Source: Brachypterus glaber (Eukaryota > Arthropoda > Insecta > Coleoptera > Kateretidae). From it: a stretch of 64,000 nt of DNA. The notes below the pieces were generated by a model. That model was not told the DNA's origin and searched no databases. It was given only the letters and a program-made list of their open reading frames with translations. The translations under genes and the position numbers were made by a program. The stretch lies in NCBI GenBank assembly GCA_958510825.1, contig OY294044.1, forward strand, positions 86,598,895 through 86,662,894. The letters run 5' to 3'. Below are positions 55,790 to 64,000 of this stretch, one piece after another; position 1 is the first letter of the stretch, and each line of letters starts with the position of its first letter.

Positions 55790-57136
55790 TTATTTATTTT
55801 TTTTTGCCATTTTATTGCCTATATTTATAAAAAAGTCATTTAAAAAGTTGGCTTTTTCTTTTGGTTTATTTAATTTTTCACCTCTTTCATTAAATAAATT
55901 ATTTATGTGTGTTTTTTTCTTTTTATTGATATTACAGGCGTCATTTATATTTTCCCAAAGCTTTTTACAATTGGTTTTTGAATTTTCAATTATATTTTTA
56001 TAATAATTTTGTTTTGTACACCTAATTAACCATTTTAAACTATTTCTATACTGTGTATAGTTATTTTTATTTTCGGCGCTTGAGTTATTTAAATAAACTT
56101 TTTGCAAAAAATCGCGTTTTCTAATTGAAGTTATTAAACCAATGGTAATCCATTCTTTAAGTTTTATATATTTGTTATTTATTTTTTTTATTTTGGTGGA
56201 CAACTCAATATAATTTTTTATTTTCTTAATAAAAAAATTGTATGCGGTTGGCGAGTCGTTTGATAAAAAAACATCCTCCCATTTTTCATTTTGTAAGTAT
56301 GTATTTAAAGTTTCATAATCTATTTTGTATTTTATCTTTTCTTGGGTTTTTGTATTTGAATTATTTTTTTGTTTTATAGTTAACAGGGGCGAATAGTGAT
56401 CTGTTAGGGAATTATTATAAATCATGCCTTTAATATCTATATTATTTTTTATTGTTGTTTTAATAAAGAAATGATCTATGATGCTAACTGTACCATTTTT
56501 AACCCTAGTTGGCTGATTTATGTAGGATATAAACCCATGATGGGTCATGGAATGTATGTAATCACCTACGTCCTCGTCTACATAATTAAGCAGATTGTAA
56601 TTTATGTCACCTAGAAAAACTTCAATTTTTTCATGGTTAAGATTTTGAAAGTAGTTATTTAAATCTGTAATAAACGTTTTTCTGTTTGACCCATACACCC
56701 TATATGTACCGGTAATACCTACATTTGCATTTAAATCTGTAATTAATATATTAGCCCTTATTAAATTTGTTTCACTTTGTGGACTTATGGTGACTTGTGC
56801 ATTTAACGAATCTCTTACGTAAATAATAAACCCATCATTTTGATTAAAGCGTGAGTTGTTATAGTATAAAGAAAAATTTGGGATATTATAAATATTTATA
56901 TTTTCTACGTGCCATGTTTCAGATAACGCTATAACATCTAAGTTTTCCGGTTGAAAATCTTGTAAATAGATTAAAAATTCGTCGAAATTTTGATTTATAC
57001 TTCGTATATTAAAATGTAAAAAATTTAATACTCGCTTACCCTTTATTTGTTGTATACATCCTTCAATATTTTTGTAAACAGAAGTATTTAATTCCTCGCT
57101 TACCTCTATATCATCAAATAAATTTAAGGTCCCCAA
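55790..57136 (-). pseudogene. LINE endonuclease domain
   Basis: 448 codons with APE-type endonuclease landmarks: HFNIRSINQNFDEF, IALSETWH (catalytic Glu), FLGDINYNLLN, SIIDHFF and SLTDHYSPLL. A linker follows to the start of the reverse transcriptase, ending MAKKNK at a premature stop caused by the A-run shift. No zinc knuckle or gag is seen upstream, so ORF1 is missing or truncated. Confidence 0.85.
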
Positions 57137-57244
57137 AATACAACCTAATGCATAGTAATAATTCTTTCTATATTTGCTTAACTTTACAAAGTCATTTTGC
57201 TACTTAGTTAACGGAAAAAAATTTCAACTGACTTAATAACTTAC

Positions 57245-57619
57245 CGAGTATACGTGTAATTTTTCTTTGGCTTCAGGCAGAGTACTAATAAACAAAGGTT
57301 CCTGTAAGAAAATGCGTTTTTCCTTGACCCAACCCATAACCTGTTGGTACAGGTTAAGGAATCGTTGCCAAGCGTCCAAAGTTTCACCAACTTGTTGTTT
57401 CTTCTCGTCCAACCAAGATCTGACTTGCTGAAGTTGGTCGGTTAGGTTGGTAATAGTGGATTGAATCAGTCGTTTTTCATCTTCGTCGCGAGTGTTTTCG
57501 ATAATCGATTTTCCGTTTTTCGTCAGTTTTTCCAGTCTTTCTGCAATGCCGGGAATTTCGGATTGGATTTGTTGCAGGGCTTCTTGTAAGAGGTGAGGTG
57601 CGATAGAGCGATCTTGTAC
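57245..57619 (-). CDS. Msp300: Spectrin-repeat exon
   Basis: 375 bp, 125 codons, acceptor TACGATTCTCTTCAG and donor GTAAGTTAT, phase 0 at both ends. The peptide has the clearest spectrin signature in the window: QQVRSWLDEKKQQVGETLDA followed by WQRFLNLYQQVMGWVKEK, i.e. Trp-centred helices of two consecutive repeats. It ends EAKEKLHVYS. Length and style match the large nesprin rod. Confidence 0.9.
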
Positions 57620-58630
57620 CTGAAGAGAATCGTATAAAATATTGTTTTAAATCTCGAATATGTTGGTAAAAATTATAAAGAAACCTAAAAAATACATCTG
57701 AAAAGAAGTAAATTATTCGGAAAATAACGCAGTTTTTTTTGTAAAATTTGCTACTGATATAGTAAACATTAGATGCCCTACTAACAGCCATTATTTCAAT
57801 CGATAGGTAGTAAACTCTTGGTTTCAAAACCAACACTTTTTATTTTGTTATTACAGCCATTTCTTTAGTCGTTGGTAATATTTTTGCTAAGTAACCAACA
57901 CTTCCAAGTTTTAAATTTAAAATTAATTAGCTAAGGTCCACCAACGTTTAAACTGGGATAATCTCGACTAAGCCGAGTTAAAAAATTTTTGTTCTTAAAC
58001 TATCAAATCAGAATTCCGTCAATTTAATCCAAGTTTAAAGCATCATTGGTGCAAGTGGCTCTTAATGATTTATTTAAAATAATACATTCGGTAAAAACCA
58101 ATTATTATAGTCATCTTAGTAAATGTCGAATATTTTTCTTGCGTTCTGTACTATTTGTATTTTTTTTGTCTTTATCTTTGTTACCTTTTTCCTTTTTTAG
58201 CTTTTTTTACCTCTTAATTACTTTTTACCTATTTTTTCGTAACTAGAAAATAGAAATAATAAAGAATTGAAATGTGAAATTGTAATTTTAAGATAAATAA
58301 AAGTAAAGACGATATAAAAACGAACAAAAATACTTTTTTCTACTAGCTTACATATTATCTAACGTTGTCAAGCCTTGTTTACCTTGGCAACCAATAAAAT
58401 TAGTGAATTCGTTTATTACTGACCGTTGGTAAGTAGTGTTTAATGACAATATTGACAATAATGAAAAAAATTTAAGACAACCACTAACTTTTTTCAACTA
58501 AATTTCTCAAACTGACAGCTACCTATGTCAAAAACATTTTTAAACTATATTTTCAACTGATATTTAAAGTTCTAGGTTTAGTCAGTATACATACATGTAC
58601 TATTAATAGAAAATATTACAGTAAACGATA
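57620..58630. other. Intron
   Basis: AT-rich. Two diverged neighbouring copies of an 'acagccatt…accaacactt' block lie at 57785-57835 and 57853-57905. A T-rich open frame at 58046-58246 on the plus strand looks like simple sequence. Confidence 0.5.
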
Positions 58631-58763
58631 CCAGTAAATACAAATGTCTATTTTTTGTTAAAACGTCCGTTTGTTAAACGGTTATTATACGTAAATTTAC
58701 GTATATATAAACGTTTAATAATCAAACATTTTAACAAAAAATAGACATTTGTGTTTTGACTGA
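58631..58763. mobile_element. Intact copy of the 13688-14073 MITE
   Basis: CCAGTAAATACAAATGTCTA at the left is inverted against TAGACATTTGTGTTTTGACTG at the right, with TTTTTTGTTAAAACGTCCGT and the inverse inward and a short palindromic centre (GTAAATTTAC). Length 133 bp. Confidence 0.8.
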
Positions 58764-59050
58764 TAAAATAGAACAATAAATAGAATATTGGTATAGACAA
58801 AATAATATGTAAATATTGTGACTGCATTTATAATCTATCCTTGAAAACAATATTTTTATAATATGATATAATACTTACAAATATCCTTATTTACGCAAAT
58901 TTTAATAAACGTCTCCCTATAAAAAATGTCATATTTCGATTTTTTTTTCAAAGTAGATTTGGACCCCATTGTTTATGTTTTTTGTTATTCCTTGACAAAT
59001 ACTATAAAAGTCATGGTTTTAGATTCCCAATTTCGTTACAGGTTTATTAC
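58764..59050. other. Intron
   Basis: AT-rich; nothing recognised. Confidence 0.5.
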
Positions 59051-59486
59051 CTTGATTTCCGCCTCCTTTATCCAATTTTGTACATCTTCAACGTCGTTTA
59101 GATAGTCCTTGCGTGTGGTGCGTGCCTTTTTGAATTCTCTGTCCTTTTCCTCCATGGCACCTGTGATTCCTTCAGTCAATAACTCCAATTGGTTCAGTTC
59201 TTGTGCAACGTCAGACGGAACCAACTGTTGCGATTGATTGTATTTGGTTCTCAAACTTGCGCACAGTTGTCTTGCTGCAGCAATTTCTTTCTGACTCTTG
59301 TTTGAAAGTTGTTTTATATCACTTTCTGTTTTTTCGGTATCTTCGTGGTAAACGTAAAAGTTGGTCACTTCTGTGTTTAGTTCTTTCAGAGATAGTCGTT
59401 TCTGTCCTATTTCCAAAAGGTCTTGGTCAATTTCTTGTAAATCGTTTTCAGATTTGTTGTGTTTTTCATTCAAGCTGTTTACAAGC
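59051..59486 (-). CDS. Msp300: Spectrin-repeat exon (most 5' exon visible)
   Basis: 436 bp, acceptor TTTTATCGTTTTAG and donor GTAATAAAC. The exon starts with the last base of a split codon, then reads LVNSLNEKHNKSENDLQEID…AARQLCASLRTKY… and ends YLNDVEDVQNWIKEAEIK in phase 0. The heptads are long, the Trp of NWIKEAE marks a helix-A start, and the LNEKH phrase fits nesprin spectrin repeats. The earlier exons lie beyond position 64000. Confidence 0.85.
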
Positions 59487-60079
59487 CTAAAACGATAAAA
59501 AATATATATAAATTTAAATGATAAAAATCTTAAAAACGTGGACTGTGTTTTTGACTAAGCACTAATGAACGGATGTTTGAAACGGTTTACATTTGGATGA
59601 ACTATTTTTATTTTTAACCTCACGCGAAAATTAAAACGGTGCCAAAAATTCATAAATACAAATCTTAAAATTCAATGTTTTTTTACTTTTAACGCGATTA
59701 TGATCGGTTTGTAATTACTAATACATAATTTGTATCTTATAAGTTTTTTTTTGATTATTTTTGATTTTTTTGCTATTTTTAATATTTTTTTTTTGTAAAA
59801 ATATTTTTTTGAGGGAATTCCTCAAGGGATCTTAAAATTTAAATCGTTACTAAACAGGGTTGAGTTATATTAACTAATTATAAAAATTAGAATACTACTT
59901 ACACCATTAAAAATACAAAATATTTATCTTAATTAATTACAAAAATATTGAGGAGGGGGGGCAACATATTAATGTAACAATTTAAAAAATAATTGCGAAT
60001 ATTTACGGCAAACACCAAATAAAAAACCTATGTTTTAAATCCTTTCTTCAAAATCAAGCAAGTTATGGTCAGGTTATCT
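59487..60079. other. Intron
   Basis: AT-rich; no exon or element boundaries recognised. Confidence 0.5.
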
Positions 60080-60440
60080 GGGAGGAAATTTCGAGGAACT
60101 CTCGTTTTAAAAACACGAGTTACAAACCAAAAAAAACAAAAACAAAATTAGCGCCCAAAAAAATACCCCCAAGAAAAAAGGCTTTGTCCCTGACGGTTTC
60201 TTCCAAACATGGCGCCCCTAAAAACCTACAAAAAGGAATTTTCGCCCCCAAAAACTTTGTCCCTGACGGTTTCTGCCAAACTTGCTGCCCCTACAAGAAA
60301 AAATTGGCGCCCCAAAATAAAAAAAACCCTCAAGAAAAAAAGCTTTATCCCTGACGGTTTCTAACAAACTTTGGGTCCCTCTAAAAAAATTGGTGCCAAT
60401 CCTATGGGGGGGGGGTAATTACCTCCATTACCCCCTCATC
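60080..60440. repeat. GGCGCC/CCCTGACGG repeat, inverted copy
   Basis: Contains GAGGAACTCTCG and three copies of GCTTTGTCCCTGACGGTTTC or close variants with adjacent GGCGCCCC, i.e. the reverse orientation of the block at 1838-2600. Confidence 0.75.
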
Positions 60441-61094
60441 TACACCCTTGCTAAGCTAATGACTTTACTTCTTTTGCGAATAAAGTCAAGACTGTTTTCT
60501 TAATCGGCTTACAGAGTTTACTCTGTATTGAAGAGGACAAGCAGCCCGAAACTGTATGATGATTAGAAAGCAGACTGATGGAATAATAAATCAAAATCTA
60601 TATATTTTATTTTTATAAATAAAAATAAAACAAAAATATTATTTTTAACTCGGCTCTAAAATTCTTAGACACTCATAAATAAAAATTTTGTTATAAAATC
60701 TAAATGGGTCAAGCTCGTTTACAATAATTTTTAAATATATTCGAAACATACATTTGCTATCGCAGAAAAAAAAATAATTTTAAAATACATTTGAAGTAAT
60801 TTTTAAGTAATGTTTATTTTTATTTTATTAAATAATTTCTATATTTAAAATATTGTATTTTATTAATAAAGTTGTGTTTAGAATCATTAGTATTTAAAAA
60901 CTTATATCCTTTTCTTGTTCTGCGTTTATGTTATAAATATTAAATATAAATTTAATTTGATTTGTTTTTAACAAAACTTTCTATTAAATTATAGATATAA
61001 ATAGTTTAAATGGTACACTTAAAAATAAATCCTTTAAACCATAATTCTTTACTAAAACGATATATATGCCAATTTGGCACATAATGTGAACAAT
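60441..61094. other. Intron
   Basis: Very AT-rich; nothing recognised. Confidence 0.5.
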
Positions 61095-62228
61095 GCACAG
61101 TGGTCTCAGAAAAAAGAAAGTGATAAAATTCTGTTTTTTTTTGCTTAGGGCCATATTTCGCACCGCTCATTACGAAAAAAATAGTGAAAAAACTGAAAAA
61201 AAAACTTTTGCGACTTTAGGGTGGTTAATTTTTTTTAAAGGGCCGATTTAGCTGAAATTTGGTATAAAGGCTTCTTTTAGTAATATTAATGCGAACCAAT
61301 ACTCAAAAACTCAAAATTCAAAATGGCAAAATAAATATGGCCGATTTATTTTTTAAATTTTGCCAAAATTAACGAAACTTAAACAAAAACAAATGACAGA
61401 TCCCGCCCATTCTATTATGGGTTATTTTCTTAATATGTACTAGTAATAACTGTAAAAATTTTATGATTTTATACTGGCCAGTTTTTTTTTTAATTTAATT
61501 TTGAATAAAATATATTATGTAAAAATTTGGCTAAATGTGAATAATTTTTATATTCTATTAACATAATAAACAAAATAACCCTAAAATAATTACAAATTTG
61601 CGAAGAAAAATTGTTTAGTCTCAACATATTTTTTTATAATATTTAAGAGAGAAAAATCGTAATAAAAAACATCTAAATTGGTCTCAGAAAAAAGTGACAA
61701 AAGGCTGTTTTTGGATAGGGCCATATGTTGCAGCGCTTCTTGCGAAAAAAATATTGAAAAATCTAAAAAAAAATTGCGACAGGTTGGTTCAAAATTTTTG
61801 AAAAAATTCAGATTTAGCTGAAGTTTCGTATAAAGACTTCTTTTAGTATTATTACCAATACCCAAAAGCTTAAAATTCAAAATGGAATAAATATAGCCGA
61901 TTAATTTTTTTAAATCTTGCCAAAATTAACGAAAATGTGACAAAAAACAAAACAAAAATTACAGATCCCGCCAATTCTATTACTGGTTATTTTCCTTATA
62001 TGCACTAGTAATTCTGGCTAACTTTAAAAAATAAATAGGCCATATTTATTCCGCCATTTTGAATTTTGAGTTTATGAGTATTGGTTTGCATTAATATTAC
62101 TAAAAAAAGCTTTTATACCAAATTTCAGCTAAATCGGACATTTGTCAAAAAAAATTGAACCACCCTAATGTCGCAAATATTTTTTTTTTAGATTTTTCAA
62201 TATTTTTTTTTCTCTGGGACCGCTGTGC
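61095..62228. mobile_element. 1.1-kb fold-back element with a duplicated left arm
   Basis: GCACAGTGGTCTCAGAAAAA at the left is inverted against the right end CTGGGACCGCTGTGC. Matching inner blocks include GGGTGGTTAATTTTTTTT, TTTAGCTGAAATTTGGTAT and ACTCAAAATTCAAAATGGC. A second, diverged left arm (TTGGTCTCAGAAAAAAGTGA) starts at 61676, pointing to a copy inserted in or recombined with another. Confidence 0.75.
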
Positions 62229-62591
62229 GATGATGTGATTGATTGTAATACATATTGTGTATTGTGAGCGGTTTTCATAAAAAATTTTTTATAGGGAAAT
62301 AAATAAATTTTTTTGCCTTGAAGACTACTCTTTTTTTAGTGTATTTAATATTTTAGTTTTGGTATTCGTGATGACAGCCCATTACGTATCCACTTCTATG
62401 CTTTGAATCTATTTAAGGAGCATTTGTTCTATATTGATAAAACGAAACCATAGAAGTGTAAAATGGAGCAGCAAAATATTTTATTTATATTTTTAAATCT
62501 AAATATATCCAAGAATATGTATGTAAACGTAAAACTTCTTTCTGAGAAAAAATTCTGTTATATATATGGTATAGGAAATCAAAATGGGTAA
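62229..62591. other. Intron
   Basis: AT-rich; one short inverted pair (CACTTCTATG near 62390 and CATAGAAGTG near 62449). Confidence 0.5.
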
Positions 62592-62754
62592 CATAGAAAA
62601 AACGGATTCCTTGAACCAACGACACGTGTCTTTGGATATGTACAAAGCCATATTCTCTTGTTTCAAGGCTGGCATTTTCTTGAAACAAGAGAATATGGCT
62701 TTGAACATATACAAAGACACGTGTCCTTGGTTCAAGGAATCCTTTTTTTCTATG
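62592..62754. repeat. Near-perfect 163-bp hairpin
   Basis: Arms of about 75 bp, from CATAGAAAAAACGGATTCCT to AGGAATCCTTTTTTTCTATG, match almost base for base (CGACACGTGTCTTTGGATAT against ATATACAAAGACACGTGTCC) with a loop of about 12 bp (gctggcattttc). It could be a short MITE or a small-RNA hairpin precursor. Confidence 0.8.
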
Positions 62755-63338
62755 AATGGTAAAACTAAAATTTTGGACCTATTTTCATGAAAACTATTGA
62801 ACGTAATCGTAAAAACGACAAAAATTTTTTTACTAAATTAAGTTTTTAAACGTTTTTTTTTTGAGTCAGGAAATTTTTGAATATTAGGTCAGGGAAATTT
62901 CAAGAATATTAAATTCCTACTCTTTATGGGAACCCTGCGCATCCTCTTTAACTTCTAAAAGGCTAAAGATATCGACTTTAAATTTGAAATAAGTATACTG
63001 CATAATCTAAGCTATATTTGGATGTAAGTTTTATACAGGGTGATTTAGAAATAAGTTACAAAATTTGAATGGGAAATTCTAGGTCCAAAAATATGAAAAA
63101 AGTTCCTATAAAGGTTGGTCCGGAAATCTGTAGATTTTCTCAACAAATATTAATCTTTGATTAAAAATAAATAGAAAAGGTACTCTTTATGTAACACCGT
63201 AGGGCCAACCGTTTTCGAGAAAATTGCAATTAAATAGGCAATTTCATGTTCTAACCATCAAAAATTGGAACTAAAGAATACACCAATAAAAATTTCAAAT
63301 TGCTATATCAAGAACTATACACAAATATCAACAAATCA
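62755..63338. other. Intron with a fragment of a Tc1/mariner-like MITE
   Basis: At about 63036 TATACAGGGTGATTTAGAAA begins a sequence containing GGTTGGTCCGGAAATCTGTAG and GGGCCAACCGTTTTCGAGAAAA. Such phrases are typical of TA-flanked MITE ends; a matching right end was not found. Confidence 0.4.
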
Positions 63339-63752
63339 CTTACACGGAAAAAAAAATTATAGCTAGGAGCGCTATATTATAATCGCTTATTATATAAATA
63401 CAAGGCTTTCTCTTACAATTATGGCAGTCAGTGTAAAAATTTATATGAAATACTTTAATTGTTTAGTGAATAATAAAATATAACAAATAGTATGGCATTT
63501 ATAGCTTAAATAGATTTAATTATTGTCCGTGCTAATAATTTTTATAATATAATAAAATTTCTGTAAATTTATAATAGTGCCTGTAATAAATATAATCGTG
63601 TCTGTAATATATATAATCGTTTCCAATTTATTTTTAACATTATTAGTTATTGTGTCCCTTATAATCTATAACTTAAATCACTATAATTTGCCACTGTTAC
63701 CAAATATCTTATAATGTATAGCGCAGAGCCCACTAATTTCTTTCCGTGTAAG
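63339..63752. mobile_element. 414-bp MITE with CTTACACGG ends
   Basis: CTTACACGGAAAAAAAAATTA at the left is inverted against TAATTTCTTTCCGTGTAAG at the right; TATAGC…GAGCGCTATA and TATAGCGCAGAGC are also inverted just inside. AT-rich centre with several TATAATCG copies. Confidence 0.7.
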
Positions 63753-63821
63753 GGAGCTACGGTCTCCTAAAAAGTGTTATTCTTTAAGAGGCCGTAGTAT
63801 ACTTAAATAGTATATTATTTA

Positions 63822-63930
63822 CCAAGTGAGAGAAGTTTAACATTTTTGACCTGCGTCAAATTGTGGGATGAGCGCGCTAGCGCGAAGCCCGCAAGACGCG
63901 GTCTAAAATGTTAAATCTTCACTTACGTGG
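63822..63930. repeat. Palindromic MITE-like repeat
   Basis: CCAAGTGAGAGAAGTTTAAC and TTTTGACCTGCGTC at the left are inverted against GACGCGGTCTAAAA and GTTAAATCTTCACTTACGTGG at the right. The GC-rich centre contains GCGCGCTAGCGCG. Confidence 0.8.
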
Positions 63931-63970
63931 AAAATATAGTATTTTTTTCACTACCTGTACAATTAGCTAT

Positions 63971-63990
63971 TTATTTATTTATTTATTTTA
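63971..63990. repeat. (TTTA)n simple repeat at window edge
   Basis: A TTTA run similar to the 3' tail of the LINE at 53881. It may mark another minus-strand retroelement starting to the right, but the window ends here. Confidence 0.4.
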
Positions 63991-64000
63991 CTAAAATTTA

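Larger units (their letters stand above)
53881..57200 (-). mobile_element. Nearly complete APE-type non-LTR retrotransposon (LINE)
   Basis: Inserted in the same orientation as the host gene, in the intron 52984-57244. From 5' to 3' it has an endonuclease region, a reverse transcriptase region, a 3' UTR with a (TG)n/(GA)n stretch (54096-54165), a 3' stem-loop (53933-53962, CTCACT…AGTGAG arms) and a (TAAA)n tail. There is no ORF1/gag and no RNase H. The domain set and motifs fit the CR1/Jockey group. The 5' end lies somewhere between 57140 and 57230, very close to the exon donor at 57244. Confidence 0.85.

Noticed and set aside
54616..57136. Functional cellular reverse transcriptase or telomerase-like gene
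   Set aside because: Endonuclease plus RT order, a simple-repeat tail and two frameshifts identify a decayed LINE copy.
58046..58246. 66-codon membrane-protein gene
   Set aside because: The hydrophobic residues come from a T-rich run (Phe/Leu/Ser codons) without any supporting signal.

Overview
This is strongly AT-rich eukaryotic DNA, almost certainly from an insect. It has phase-0 spectrin-repeat exons with GT/AG borders, a tRNA-derived SINE, an APE-type LINE and many palindromic MITEs. I cannot name the species. One gene on the minus strand dominates the window, and most of the remaining sequence is its introns, filled with transposon debris.

The gene looks like the insect nesprin-1 orthologue (Msp300/Syne type), a giant spectrin-repeat scaffold linking nuclear envelope, cytoskeleton and muscle Z-discs. 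In transcription order the exons I can place are 59486-59051, 57619-57245, 52983-52825, 52626-52414 and 50350-50090 (all spectrin-repeat coiled coil). They are followed by a small alternative exon at 44340-44230 with an immediate stop, a giant single exon at 44076-15319 (9,585 codons, own stop, poly(A) signal about 110 bp downstream), and a further small coding exon at 11542-11435. The 5' end of the gene and any KASH-encoding 3' end lie outside the window.

The giant exon is the most unusual object. It encodes a disordered, lysine-rich, highly repetitive protein. It has two large arrays of roughly 147-150-residue units, a shorter array of YKGLP-type repeats with PEIKEP linkers, an N-terminal Q/N/Y-rich segment, and a short [ST]-[YW]-A-x-[IVL] motif recurring about 48 times. 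Three PAM2-like motifs (the poly(A)-binding-protein ligand) sit within 67 residues between the two big arrays, one of them a near-canonical LNPNAAEFVP. This suggests that the long isoform could tether PABP or mRNPs, which would be a specific and testable new role for this exon.

The intronic regions (1-11434, 11543-15318, 44341-50089, 50351-52413, 52984-57244, 57620-59050, 59487-64000) hold a dense set of fold-back elements. They include one with a perfect 9-bp target duplication, two with TA ends, one with TTAA ends, nested insertions (MITE within MITE, SINE within MITE), two copies of a tRNA-derived SINE in opposite orientation around the small 3' exon, and one nearly intact LINE carrying two frameshifts. 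No second cellular gene is recognisable.
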